Positions 39,848 to 49,013 of a DNA stretch of 64,000 nt are shown piece by piece. Position numbers and translations under genes: made by a program. This DNA is from Halogeometricum limi. Lineage in GTDB: Archaea; Halobacteriota; Halobacteria; Halobacteriales; Haloferacaceae. The stretch covers positions 360,759-424,758 of the forward strand of contig NZ_FOYS01000001.1 of the NCBI RefSeq assembly GCF_900115785.1, given 5' to 3'. The notes beneath the pieces were generated by a model, which ran no database searches, was not told where the DNA came from, and saw only the letters and a list, made by a program, of their open reading frames with translations. Every line of letters begins with the position of its first letter. Position 1 is the first letter of the stretch.

Positions 39848-41986
39848 TCAGCCGTACGACGGAGTCACCGAGTAGTTCCTCGGCAGGAGCTTTTTCAGCG
39901 CCCTCCAGTCGAGATTGAACCGCGAACCGTCTGCGAGCGTCATCTCGATCTCGAACTCACGGGCGAACCTCGGCATGTCCTCCCCGGCGACCTGGGCCCA
40001 CTTCATCGCTCCCGCGCGGATGAGGCGCTTCGCATCGTGTCGGTCGCTCGGCCTCCAGCCGAACTCGAGGACGTCGCGGTTCCCACTACCATCGTACTCG
40101 TTGACGTCGTCGACGTAGTGATCGAGCCACCGGCTCCACGGATCGTCGTCGCCGAACGTCTCCGCGCGCACCAGGTCGTCGGCCGCTTGCTCGAGCGTGT
40201 TCTCTACAACTGCGCGGGCGGACTCGATGTGTTCGACGACACCCTGTGCGATGTGCTTCGAGGCGAGTTCGACGGAGCCGTAGTCATGCTGGACGATACC
40301 TCCGAGTCGCTTCATCGACTTGTAGCAGGTACTGATGTGGACGCCGATCCGTTCGGCGAGGTCGGCTGGTGAGACGTGACCGCCGTCGGTGAGGAGTTCA
40401 TCAACCACGTCGACATCAGTCTCAGTGAGGTTTCCGGCGACAGCAAACCGTCGAACCTCTTCGTCCTGCTGTTGAGCGATTCGCGGCAGAGGGTCGCTGA
40501 TGAGCTTACGGAATCGGCGACTGCCCGTGACGGAGAAGTAGTCGTCGGCGACGAACACCTGGTGGTCCGGGGTAATCGGGAGGTCGGACCAGCGGAGCAG
40601 GTTGAGCAGTCCCTCATCGAGTTCGCGCTCGAGGCGTTCCAGGTCGTCCCAGTAGAGCGTGTCGTCGTATAGGCCGTGCTGGAACGAGACGCCGAGCTTC
40701 GGGTTTTCGAGTGCCGTTCCCGCGTTCGCGTCGGGCTTCCGCATGTGGTAGTGCTTGAACTCCTTCGGGAGTTCGTGGCCACCGACCAGGGCGGCTGCGC
40801 GCATCGCCCCGATCGTGGCGGTGTGGTAGTGTCCGGCGCACTCGCGATCGTCCCGAACAGTCTTCGAGTATCCCGCCCGCTCGCGACCGAGGAGCAGCGA
40901 GATGCGGTGAAGCGTACCGTCAAACGCGTAGACCTTCCCTGTCAGTTCGTTCGCGACGCGCACGTAGTATTCTGCGTCGGTGATGTTCGACGATTCGTGA
41001 GTCTGGTCGGGGTGGCAGGCATCCGCATCAATCGAGGTGTACGAGTTCCATCCGAACTCCTTCTGGCGCTCTCGAAGGACGTCAAGTGCGTCGTGGAGCA
41101 GGTCGGCGTACTGATCGAACTCGAAGTAGCTTCCTTTGATATCGACGTCGACGCCGAGCAGGTCGTGCGGGTTCGAGATCGGATTATCGTTGATCGACTT
41201 CATGTTCGGCCACCGGGGAGATACGTTGAAGAAGGCCCGTTGCCGGTTCTCCTGTCCCGCAGCGGCGTAGCTGTCGTACGCGCTAGGGTAGATGTAGATT
41301 AGTAACTCGACCGGATCTTCGAGTCTCCAATCCCACGGACCGAGGTCCGAGTCGTCGTCTGGAGGTGCGATACCGCACTTTTTCGTCTGGAACGCAATCG
41401 TCCAGTCCTCGTCATCGAACTCGAGACCCGCCCGAAGCTTTCCGTACTCCTCGAAGTCGTGCATCTTACTCAGGGAAACGAGCCCGAAGTAGGTACTGAG
41501 GGCGTTGTCGTACTTGAGATAGGCACTGAACTCGTGAGGCTGTCCGTTGATAAACTGACGAACGTCGAATCCGTCGCCGTTCCGCATCGTACGGGCTCGC
41601 GTGCCTCGAATCTCTTTCTCTCGATACTGCTGGTAGTCGTCGCACGAGTAGAGATGATCCTCAGGCTCGTCGCGCGCGGTATGCTCTTCGCCACAGAAGC
41701 GACAGGCTGAGACTGGTTCCTTCGAACAGTCGTCGTGCGCCTCGAGGACGGCCTCATCATCGAACGGAACGCGGCACCAGCGACAAGTAGCGAACTTCTG
41801 CGAGAGTATCTCTTCTCGCTCGGATTCGTGGTCATGGTCGTCCAGGTCGGCGCCGTCGGTGCCTGCACTGACGCGTAGACTGTCACTCGCGTACTCGACG
41901 CTCCGAGTGACGGAGTCCTCGTCGTCAGAGGTGACAGGTTCGGCACCTCCGAGGAAGTCAAGCGGATCGTCGACGTCCTCAGACAC
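39848..41986 (-). CDS. Large zinc-finger/winged-helix protein, replication-initiator candidate
   Basis: 712 aa from the GTG at 41986, which follows GGAGGTGA at the same spacing as the start at 26239; a GTG at 41995 is in frame but overlaps that site. Two CxxC...HxxC-like fingers sit at C68/C71/H84/C87 and C95/C98/H111/C115. The middle (~150-500) is alpha/beta without a recognised catalytic motif. A winged helix (~510-570: TDVDVVDELLTDGGHVSPAD, LAERIGVHISTCYKSMKRLG) follows. Such proteins are common next to tRNA-borne ends of haloarchaeal plasmids and proviruses. Rep function is inferred. Confidence 0.7.
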   Translation of the reverse strand: MSEDVDDPLDFLGGAEPVTSDDEDSVTRSVEYASDSLRVSAGTDGADLDDHDHESEREEILSQKFATCRWCRVPFDDEAVLEAHDDCSKEPVSACRFCGEEHTARDEPEDHLYSCDDYQQYREKEIRGTRARTMRNGDGFDVRQFINGQPHEFSAYLKYDNALSTYFGLVSLSKMHDFEEYGKLRAGLEFDDEDWTIAFQTKKCGIAPPDDDSDLGPWDWRLEDPVELLIYIYPSAYDSYAAAGQENRQRAFFNVSPRWPNMKSINDNPISNPHDLLGVDVDIKGSYFEFDQYADLLHDALDVLRERQKEFGWNSYTSIDADACHPDQTHESSNITDAEYYVRVANELTGKVYAFDGTLHRISLLLGRERAGYSKTVRDDRECAGHYHTATIGAMRAAALVGGHELPKEFKHYHMRKPDANAGTALENPKLGVSFQHGLYDDTLYWDDLERLERELDEGLLNLLRWSDLPITPDHQVFVADDYFSVTGSRRFRKLISDPLPRIAQQQDEEVRRFAVAGNLTETDVDVVDELLTDGGHVSPADLAERIGVHISTCYKSMKRLGGIVQHDYGSVELASKHIAQGVVEHIESARAVVENTLEQAADDLVRAETFGDDDPWSRWLDHYVDDVNEYDGSGNRDVLEFGWRPSDRHDAKRLIRAGAMKWAQVAGEDMPRFAREFEIEMTLADGSRFNLDWRALKKLLPRNYSVTPSYG

Positions 41987-42055
41987 GCCGATCACCTCCG
42001 CTCGTGGTCGAAGTAGCAGAACCGGCAGAATACGCTGGTTCTTTTAAGGTGGGTA

Positions 42056-42068
42056 TGGGACCGCCCGG
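42056..42068. repeat. attR: 3' end of tRNA-Pro
   Basis: TGGGACCGCCCGG is the reverse complement of the tRNA acceptor strand and discriminator base. It repeats at 10576-10588. Element DNA begins at 42055 and below, where the sequence (TTTTAAGGTGGGTA) differs from the attL side. The tRNA gene is therefore left complete at this end. Confidence 0.78.
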
Positions 42069-42128
42069 ATTTGAACCGGGGTCACGGGCACCCAAGGCCC
42101 GAAGTATACCAGGCTAACCCACGGTCCC
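42056..42128 (-). tRNA. tRNA-Pro (UGG)
   Basis: 73 nt. Acceptor GGGACCG/CGGTCCC plus A73, D-arm GGTT...TATACT-type, anticodon stem CGGGC/GCCCG with loop CTTGGGT giving anticodon TGG, and T-arm CCCGG-TTCAAAT-CCGGG. CCA is not encoded. It reads away from the host permease gene toward the element. Its 3' 13 bases are duplicated at attL, and degenerate 3'-end copies occur further downstream in the host flank. Confidence 0.95.
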
Positions 42129-42178
42129 GCGTTTACTCGTCGGTCGGTCCTCCGGTAAAGCGTTTCGTTCGACAGCGA

Positions 42179-44044
42179 CTACGGCGTGAGACCCCATAGC
42201 GCGGCGATTCCGAGCGTCGTGACCCCCGCGAACAGCAGTTGCAGCGGGGCCCCCACGCGCAGGTAGTCGGTGAAGCGGTAGCCGCCGGGACCGTAGACGA
42301 ACAGGTTCGTCTGGTAGCCGACGGGCGTCATGAACGCCGTCGATGCGGCGAAGGTGACGGCGAGGATGAACGCGAACGCCGACGCGCCGAGCGTCTGTGC
42401 GGCCTCTACGGCGACGGGAATCATGAGGACGACGCTCGCGTTGTTCGAGACGACGTTCGTGAGAAGCGCCGTGACGAGGTAGAACACCGCGAGGACGCCG
42501 AGAAGGGGGAGGAACTCGCCCGTCATCACGACGAACTCCGCCAGCAGGGCGGCCGCCCCCGAGTTCTCCATGGCGATGCCGAGGGGGATGACGCCCGCGA
42601 GGAGGAAGATGACGTCCCACTGGACGGCGTCGTACAGTTCGGTCGGTCGGAGACATCTCGTCACGACCATCGCCAGCGCCCCGGCGAGCGCAGAGACGAC
42701 GATGGGGATGACGTTCAGCGCCGCGAGGCCGACGACGACGGCGACGATGCCGATGGCGACCGGAATCTTCTCCTCGCGGTAGTCGTGCCGCTCTATCTCC
42801 TGGGCGACGATGAAATCCCGATTGTTGTCGAGACGCCCGATGCTCTCTGTCGTCGCCTGCACGAGGAGGGTGTCACCCACCCGGAGCGTGATGTTGTCCA
42901 TCCGTCGGCGGATGAGTTCTCCACCGCGTCGCAGGGCGAGGACGGTGGCGTCGTAGCGCTGTCGGAAACTCGCCGACGCGAGCGACTCGCCGACGAGCGA
43001 CGACCCCGGTGCGACGACGAGTTCGACGAGGTTCTGTCCCGTCTCGCCCGCTTCGAGTTCCGCTTCGTCGACGGTGACGTTCGGGACGAGGTCCATCCCC
43101 TCCACGTCCAGGAGGTCCACGAGCGTGTCGCGGTCGGTTCTGAGCGCGAACACGTCGCCCGCCTGAATCTCCTTCGGGCCGAGCGGTTCCAAGAACACTT
43201 CGCCGCCGCGGATGAGTTGGATGAGGTCCACGTCGAAGTCCGTCTCGACGAGCGCGCGCTGGACCTGTTGGCCGACCAGCGGCGAGTCCGCGCGGACGGT
43301 CACCTCGGTGAGGTAGTCGCTCATCTCGAACTCCTCGGTCAGGTCGCGTTCGGGCTTGATGCGTTCTGGCGTGAGCCACCGTCCGGCGGTGAGGAGATAC
43401 ACCGTTCCGACGGCGGAGACGATGAGGCCGAGACTCGTGAACTCGAACATCGTGAACGACCGACCGATGAGGCGACCCGAGAGGTCGGAGGCGAGGATGT
43501 TCGTCGAGGTGCCGATGAGCGTGAGCATCCCGCCGAACATCGAGGCGTACGAGAGGGGAAGCAAGAGCTTCGAGGGCGAGGTGCCGCCGCGTTCGGCGAG
43601 GTCCGTGACCATCGGGAGGAGGATGGCGACGGCGGCGGTGTTGTTGATGAATCCCGAGATGGGGCCGACGACGCCGATGGTCGCGGCCAACTGCCGACTC
43701 TCGCTGTCGCCCGTGAACGACGCGATTTTCGCGCCGAGCATCTGGACGATGCCCGTCCGCTGGACGCCCTCGCTCAGGATGAACATCGCCAACACGGTCA
43801 GCGTCGCCGTACTGGAGAACCCCGAGAGCGCTTGCCCCGGGTAGTTCTCGGGGTCGAAAAGCGAGAGCGGTTCCGCGAGGAGACCGAACGCGACGAACCA
43901 CTCCGAGGCGGGTTGGGCGAGCATCAGCGCCACCATCACGCCGAGTGCGGTGACGTCCACGGGAACCGGTTCGGTGGCGAAGAACACCAGCGCCACGAGG
44001 ATAATCGCGGAGACGACGACGATACTCGGCGTTATCGTTACCAC
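42179..44044 (-). CDS. SLC13/ArsB-like permease with TrkA-C domains
   Basis: 621 aa from the GTG at 44044; the ORF extends to 44113 but those residues are not membrane-like. Two membrane halves of ion-transporter superfamily type (GFSSTATLTVLAMFILSEGV, NNTAAVAILLPMVTDLA, ASMFGGMLTLIGTSTNILAS; and VVSNNASVVLMIPVAVEAAQ, TPVGYQTNLFVYGPGGYRFT) flank two soluble RCK-C/TrkA-C domains (~270-430). The family moves dicarboxylates, sulfate or related anions with sodium; the substrate here is not visible. Ends 50 bases from tRNA-Pro. Confidence 0.88.
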   Translation of the reverse strand: MVTITPSIVVVSAIILVALVFFATEPVPVDVTALGVMVALMLAQPASEWFVAFGLLAEPLSLFDPENYPGQALSGFSSTATLTVLAMFILSEGVQRTGIVQMLGAKIASFTGDSESRQLAATIGVVGPISGFINNTAAVAILLPMVTDLAERGGTSPSKLLLPLSYASMFGGMLTLIGTSTNILASDLSGRLIGRSFTMFEFTSLGLIVSAVGTVYLLTAGRWLTPERIKPERDLTEEFEMSDYLTEVTVRADSPLVGQQVQRALVETDFDVDLIQLIRGGEVFLEPLGPKEIQAGDVFALRTDRDTLVDLLDVEGMDLVPNVTVDEAELEAGETGQNLVELVVAPGSSLVGESLASASFRQRYDATVLALRRGGELIRRRMDNITLRVGDTLLVQATTESIGRLDNNRDFIVAQEIERHDYREEKIPVAIGIVAVVVGLAALNVIPIVVSALAGALAMVVTRCLRPTELYDAVQWDVIFLLAGVIPLGIAMENSGAAALLAEFVVMTGEFLPLLGVLAVFYLVTALLTNVVSNNASVVLMIPVAVEAAQTLGASAFAFILAVTFAASTAFMTPVGYQTNLFVYGPGGYRFTDYLRVGAPLQLLFAGVTTLGIAALWGLTP

Positions 44045-44161
44045 GTAGTCACCCGACGTACCGACGGCGGAAAAGGATATAGGTCCGAGACGGACGCCGT
44101 GGCCCGATTTCACGTGTTGCGGACGCGACTCCCGTCGGCTTCCGGTCGTCGCTCGCCCCGG

Positions 44162-46273
44162 CTACAGGTCGTCGTCCGCGAGTTCCATGTCGGCGACGAG
44201 TTCGTACGGACTCATCCCCTGCCGGATGCCGTCCAAGATTCGGAAGGCGTCCTTCGGCGCGAGGAAGTGCCGACAGACCGCTCTCCCCAGCGGCGTCGGC
44301 TCGAAACCGTCGATGAACTTCCACTCCAGCAGTTTCCCGACGGCGTGCTTCGTCGGCACGTCGCCGAGCATCCGGTCGTTCAACCGTTTGGCCTTCTTGC
44401 CCGCGACGGTGATATTCGCCAGCGTCTCTTCGGCGGCGGCGGACTCGTCGTAGACGGTCATCACGTCCTCCATCTCCCCTTTCAGGAGTTTGAACGCGAC
44501 TTCGTCTTCGGTCATCTCCATGGAGTTGTGGTAGGAGGCGTCGGCTTCGACGAGGAGGTAGACGGTCCCTTTGTCGTGGTAGTCGGGTCGGCCCGCCCGT
44601 CCGAGCATCTGCTCGAACTCCTGTACGGAGAGCCACTCGATACCCATCGCCAACGTGTCGAACACCACTTGCGAGGCGGGGAAGTCGACACCGGCGGCGA
44701 GTGCGGCGGTGGTGACGACCGCAGCTAAATCCTGGTTGCCGAACATCCGTTCGACCTTCTTGCGGCGGCGGTAGTCCAGTCCGGCGTGGTACGGCGCGGC
44801 GTCGTACTCCAACTTCCTGGAAATCTCGTGACAGCGACGACGAGAGTTGGTGAACACGATGGTCTGGCCGCGATACCCCTTCGAGGACTTCGTGTCGAAC
44901 TCCCGCCGAACCAGTTTGTTGATGATGTCGGGTTTCTCCTGGCCGCTGGCGAACGTGACGTGTCGTTCGATGGGGACGGGGCGCTCTTCGAACTCGATGA
45001 GCGTCGCGCGAAGCTTCTGCGCGAGGGCTTCGGGGTTTCCGACCGTCGCCGAGAGGTAGATGTACTGCGCGCCGTCGTAGTAGTCGCGTCGCTTCTCTCG
45101 TTCCTCGCAGTAGTGTTTGAGCCGAGAGATCATCCCGTCCAAGCGGTGCCCGCGTTCGTCCTCTTTGAGCGTGTGCACCTCGTCGATGACGACGGTGCCG
45201 ATGTCGCCGAGGTCCTTGCCCGTCCGCAGGGCGTGGTCGATACCTTCGTAGGTGCCGACGATGATGTCGGCGTTCGGGTCGAAGCGGTTGCCGTCGTCGT
45301 TGATGCGTGACGCGCCGACGCGGATGGTGACGTTCAGATGGTCGCCGTATCGCTCCTCGAAGTCCTCGTGCTTCTGGTTCGCGAGGGCGACCAGCGGAAC
45401 CAAAAAGAGCATCTTCCCGTCGCCGTTCAGCGCGCGGTTGACGCCCGCCAACTCGCCGACGAGCGTCTTCCCCGTCGCCGTCGCACTCACGACCAGTTGG
45501 TCGCGTTCTTCGAACAGTCCGTTCTCGACGGAGAGCGACTGCACCGGCAGGAGGGTGTCGAAGCGGTCTTCGACCATCGACTGGAGCGTCGGATTCAGGT
45601 CCAGCGACGAGGTTGGAACCAAATCGACGTCGTCCGTCGTCGCCGAGACAGTGTCGAACTTCGTGAGGTCGGGGTCCAGTCCGCCCTTCAGGAGGTTCGA
45701 GATACGGCCGAGGTCTTGCGTCTCCAAGAGGAGCGCTTCGAGGCGCTCTTGGGCCGCTTTCGTCATCGTTCCCGTGCCCGAGAAGTCGAGTTCGCGTTCG
45801 AGCTCGCGCCGCGCGCAGTCCGGGCAGATGTGTTCGTTGTCGGCCTTGATGGCCGTGTCTGCGGTTATCGGCGAGTAGCGGCCGTTTGAGGCGCAGTAGC
45901 GGCAGGTCCGGACGACGAGGGCGTCGAGTTGGTAGCCGTCCAGCATCTCGCGGAACTCGTCGCGGCGGGCTTTGGAGGTCTGTTGGGAGATGCGGATTCG
46001 GTCTGCTCTGCGGGCGAGTTCGACGAACTGACTCGGGTCGCGGGGGTCGTCCGACGACCCGCGTTTGACGCGGAACTTCGCGGGCCGGGGACCGGCGTTC
46101 GTCTCTTGCAGTTCGAGCACCGCGCGGAAGACACGCTCGCCGTCCCGTTGGACGACGACGAGGAAGTCGTCGTTCGTCTCGTGGACGAACAGCGTGTCGA
46201 CGCGGCCGACCTGTTTAGACACGGGCGTTGGTACGAGGACGGGGTATTTCAGGGGTTCGTCTGCGTCCGTCAC
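44162..46273 (-). CDS. Ski2-like DEAD/DEAH-box helicase with zinc cluster
   Basis: 703 aa from the GTG at 46273 (VTDADEPLKYPVLV). The N-terminal haloarchaeal extension contains CRYCASNG...HICPDCARRE, a four-cysteine zinc cluster. The helicase core follows: SATATGKTLVGE (motif I), TVVIDEVHTL (II, DEVH), YLSATVGNPE (III), TIVFTNSRRRC (IV), AALAAGVDFPA (V), QMLGRAGRPDY (VI). Likely an RNA or DNA remodelling enzyme related to archaeal Ski2/Hel308. Its upstream end is 75 bases from the P450 gene. Confidence 0.88.
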   Translation of the reverse strand: MTDADEPLKYPVLVPTPVSKQVGRVDTLFVHETNDDFLVVVQRDGERVFRAVLELQETNAGPRPAKFRVKRGSSDDPRDPSQFVELARRADRIRISQQTSKARRDEFREMLDGYQLDALVVRTCRYCASNGRYSPITADTAIKADNEHICPDCARRELERELDFSGTGTMTKAAQERLEALLLETQDLGRISNLLKGGLDPDLTKFDTVSATTDDVDLVPTSSLDLNPTLQSMVEDRFDTLLPVQSLSVENGLFEERDQLVVSATATGKTLVGELAGVNRALNGDGKMLFLVPLVALANQKHEDFEERYGDHLNVTIRVGASRINDDGNRFDPNADIIVGTYEGIDHALRTGKDLGDIGTVVIDEVHTLKEDERGHRLDGMISRLKHYCEEREKRRDYYDGAQYIYLSATVGNPEALAQKLRATLIEFEERPVPIERHVTFASGQEKPDIINKLVRREFDTKSSKGYRGQTIVFTNSRRRCHEISRKLEYDAAPYHAGLDYRRRKKVERMFGNQDLAAVVTTAALAAGVDFPASQVVFDTLAMGIEWLSVQEFEQMLGRAGRPDYHDKGTVYLLVEADASYHNSMEMTEDEVAFKLLKGEMEDVMTVYDESAAAEETLANITVAGKKAKRLNDRMLGDVPTKHAVGKLLEWKFIDGFEPTPLGRAVCRHFLAPKDAFRILDGIRQGMSPYELVADMELADDDL

Positions 46274-46347
46274 GTTCGGCTCTCGACGCGGGCCGCTCGC
46301 GCCAGCGTCGAGGGTTCCTCGGGACGAGCGGCCGTCCCACGAGCCGC

Positions 46348-47718
46348 CTACCGACTCCCGTTGGACGCTTCGTCCGCCGACCGCTCGTGGACCCTCGCTC
46401 GCACGTCCTCTTTCGGCCGTGACGTGATCGTCGGAACGACCTCCAGATTCCGGTCGGAGACGAGTTCGAGGTGGTGGTCCTGATAGAGGGTCGCGAGGAT
46501 GAGTCGCGCTTCGAGCATCGCGAACCGGTCGCCGATACACCGGCGCGGCCCGGAGCCGAACGGAAAGTACGCGAGCGGCGGGAGCGACTGTTTGAACTCC
46601 TTCGTCCACCGTCCCGGTTCGAACGCCAGCGGGTCGTCGTACCACCGCGCGTCGCGGTGGACGACCCACTGGTCCATGAACACCTTCGCGCCCGCCGGAA
46701 TCGTGTAGCCGCCGATTTCGTCCGGTGCTTCGGCCTCGCGAACGATACCCGGAACCGGCGGAAAGAGTCGCATGGACTCTTCGACGACCTGCTCGGTGTA
46801 TTCGAGGTCGGAGAGGTCGCCCATCGTCGGCCGCTCGTCGCCAAGTTCCGAGTCGAGTTCGGCGACCAGTTTCGCCTCTATTTCGGGGTGTTGCGCGAGG
46901 AGGTGAATCGTGTACGTCAGCGAAACCGCCGTCGTCTCGTGGCCCGCCGTGAGGAGCGTAATCGCCTCGTCGCGAATCTGTTCGTCCGACAGCGAACTGC
47001 CGCCTTCGTCGCGCGCCGCGAGCAACATCGAGACCACGTCGTGTTCGCCGGGGTCTGCACGCTTTCGCTGGATGATGTCGTCGACGACGTCGTCGAGCGT
47101 CTCACGGGCGGCTTTCATTCGCCGCCGAGACGGGAGGGGAACGCCCTCCGGCAACAGGTAGTTCGGAAGGCTCGTCGTGGCCGGCAGGAAGTCGTTGACC
47201 GCGTTTTCTATCTCCTCGACGTGTTCGTCGATGTCGACGCCGAACAGCGCCTTCGAGACGATTCGGAGGGTCAGCTCCATCATATCCTCGTGAACCCGCC
47301 GCGTCTCGCCGTCGCTCCAGCCTTCGAGCATCTCCTCGGTCAGTTCGGTCATCATCTCGGCGTACACCTCGATGCGGTCGGGGTGGAACGCGGGCTGGAC
47401 GAGGTGGCGGTTCCGCCGCCACGCCTCTCCTTCGCTGTTCAGGATGCCGTTTCCGAGCAACGGGCCGAGCAACCGCTGAAACTGTTCGCCCTTCACGTAG
47501 TTGGTGTTGTTGTGGACGAGCACTTGGCCGATGTACTCGGGGTCGTTCAGTTGGTAGGTGTGCCCTCGGTGCGTCTGCCAGTGGACGATGTCGCCGTACT
47601 CCTCGGCCACGCGTTCTCTGAACTCCAGTCCGCCGAGTATCGACTGCGGCATCGCCCCGACGACGGGGAGTCCCGTCGGTCCCGGTGGAAACTCGCTAAC
47701 CGCTGGTTCGTCGCTCAT
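46348..47718 (-). CDS. Cytochrome P450
   Basis: 456 aa. Motifs: I-helix LLTAGHETTAVSL (A/G-GxE-T-T), K-helix ExxR in EESMRLFPPV, PERF-type AFEPGRWTKE, and the heme loop FPFGSGPRRCIGDRFA with Cys394. The N-terminus has no membrane anchor, so it is a soluble class of the CYP102/CYP4-like type. It probably hydroxylates a lipid, terpenoid or carotenoid-derived substrate; the redox partner is unknown. It is divergent from a bat-type regulator. Confidence 0.92.
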   Translation of the reverse strand: MSDEPAVSEFPPGPTGLPVVGAMPQSILGGLEFRERVAEEYGDIVHWQTHRGHTYQLNDPEYIGQVLVHNNTNYVKGEQFQRLLGPLLGNGILNSEGEAWRRNRHLVQPAFHPDRIEVYAEMMTELTEEMLEGWSDGETRRVHEDMMELTLRIVSKALFGVDIDEHVEEIENAVNDFLPATTSLPNYLLPEGVPLPSRRRMKAARETLDDVVDDIIQRKRADPGEHDVVSMLLAARDEGGSSLSDEQIRDEAITLLTAGHETTAVSLTYTIHLLAQHPEIEAKLVAELDSELGDERPTMGDLSDLEYTEQVVEESMRLFPPVPGIVREAEAPDEIGGYTIPAGAKVFMDQWVVHRDARWYDDPLAFEPGRWTKEFKQSLPPLAYFPFGSGPRRCIGDRFAMLEARLILATLYQDHHLELVSDRNLEVVPTITSRPKEDVRARVHERSADEASNGSR

Positions 47719-47813
47719 CTACCGAGTTTGGACGCGTTCCGTGCCGTTGAGAATTTATTCTAACATGCTAGGTACGTATATGACCCGCCTCCGTACGCAC
47801 GGCCGTTCACCGC

Positions 47814-48491
47814 ATGCTCCGATACGCGACGCTCTCGCTCTCCGGCGAAGCACGAGCCCCGATGTTCGACGTGTTCGACGGTTCGTCGGCCGTCTCCCTC
47901 GAGTCGACGCGGTATCTCGGGCCTATCGAGGACGGACAACACGTCGGCCTCTCCGACGTCAGGGGGAGTCTCACGGCGGCCAGAGAACTGCTGGCGGCGA
48001 ACGACGACGTCCTCCAGTACGACGTCGCGGGCACCGACGCACGCGGTATGGTCTACGCGCACTATCGAAGCGCCGACCCGATTACGGACCTGCTCGAAAT
48101 CCTCTATCGCCGCGATATCGTCCTCGACTGGCCGGTAGACCACCGACAGACCGAACGCGGACCCGTGGTCCAGTTCTCCATCGTCGGAACGGACGAGGGT
48201 ATCCGCCGAGCGACGGCCGAGATTCCGGACGTGGTCGCCGTCTCGGTCGAGCAGGTCGGTCGTCTGGAACCGCGAGTCGAATCCGACTCCGTGCTGACCG
48301 ACGGGCAGGCCGCGCTACTCGACCTCGCACTCGAACACGGCTACTACGAGGTGCCGCGCGAGACGACGCAACGAGCGCTCGCCGAACGGGTGGGAGTCGC
48401 CCCGGGAACGGTCGCCGACCGACTCCAGCGAATCGAACGGCGTGTGATGACGGCGTACGCCGAGCGGAGCGCCGACTACGCGCCCGAGTGA
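47814..48491 (+). CDS. Bat-type HTH_10 transcriptional regulator
   Basis: 225 aa. The C-terminal haloarchaeal HTH_10 domain is clear: LTDGQAALLDLALEHGYYEV, PRETTQRALAERVGVAPGTV and ADRLQRIERRVM. The N-terminal ~150 residues form the usual sensor/linker of bacterio-opsin activator-like proteins (SSAVSLESTRYLGPIEDGQH). TATA-like GTACGTATATGA lies around 47771-47782. Divergent position suggests control of the P450 gene. The ligand is not visible. Confidence 0.86.
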   Translation: MLRYATLSLSGEARAPMFDVFDGSSAVSLESTRYLGPIEDGQHVGLSDVRGSLTAARELLAANDDVLQYDVAGTDARGMVYAHYRSADPITDLLEILYRRDIVLDWPVDHRQTERGPVVQFSIVGTDEGIRRATAEIPDVVAVSVEQVGRLEPRVESDSVLTDGQAALLDLALEHGYYEVPRETTQRALAERVGVAPGTVADRLQRIERRVMTAYAERSADYAPE

Positions 48492-48539
48492 CGCTCCCCT
48501 CGTCGCTCACGAAACGACGAAAGGGCCGGACACGGCGAG

Positions 48540-48920
48540 TTACTCTTCGACCAACTCGATACTGTCGTTCCCATTAGGAACCGCACAGATGAAACTGCCC
48601 TCCTCCGCGGACTCGTTTCGGTACCAGTGGACGACGCCGGCGGGAATCAACAGCGAGTCGCCCGCGGACACCTCGTACTCCTCGTCCCCGATGCCGACGG
48701 TGTACGTTCCCGAGAGCACGTACTGCTCGTGTTCCACCTCGTTCGTGTGCTTCGGCACCGTCGCCCCGGCGTCTAAGACGAACCGGCGGATGGCGAAGTT
48801 CGGTGCGCCGTCCGACGAATCGAGGAGGACGCCCTTCGACATCCCATCGGCGGCACCGACGGACTCGTACTCGATGGACTCGGCGCGTTTCACGACCGAC
48901 TTGGATTCGGAGTCGCTCAT
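48540..48920 (-). CDS. Cupin-domain protein
   Basis: 126 aa. The single cupin barrel shows APNFAIRRFVLDAGATVPKH, TNEVEHEQYVLSGTYTVGIG and GDSLLIPAGVVHWYRNES; H60/H65/E66/H104-type residues form the usual metal site. Small cupins of this form are dioxygenases, isomerases or sensors. No partner gene is adjacent. Start at 48920 is the first ATG. Confidence 0.84.
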   Translation of the reverse strand: MSDSESKSVVKRAESIEYESVGAADGMSKGVLLDSSDGAPNFAIRRFVLDAGATVPKHTNEVEHEQYVLSGTYTVGIGDEEYEVSAGDSLLIPAGVVHWYRNESAEEGSFICAVPNGNDSIELVEE

Positions 48921-49013
48921 ACCCTCCGTCGTTCTCGCGTCGGCCTAAATATTCGCCCACTGCCCCCCGAATCCGAGATTGGACTTATTAACCGGGACCG
49001 ACTAGACAGTGCC

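Larger units (their letters stand above)
10576..42068. mobile_element. Integrated provirus/plasmid-like element in tRNA-Pro(UGG), about 31.5 kb
   Basis: Bounded by attL (10576-10588) and the 3' end of the intact tRNA-Pro (42056-42068). Supporting features: an attL-proximal tyrosine integrase, PhiH1-type and PadR-type regulators, an Orc1/Cdc6 gene, a second tyrosine recombinase, an HNH endonuclease, AT-richer cargo at 13-17 and 33-39.5 kb against GC-rich flanks, and two divergent operons of mostly unknown membrane proteins. No capsid, terminase, tail, relaxase or conjugation coupling gene is recognisable. It could be a membrane-enveloped virus, a vesicle-forming plasmid or an integrative transfer element. 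Confidence 0.88.

Noticed and set aside
42239..44728. 829-aa open frame on the plus strand
   Set aside because: Antisense to the SLC13 permease and helicase genes; Arg/Asp/Glu/Gly-rich composition typical of GC-rich shadow frames.
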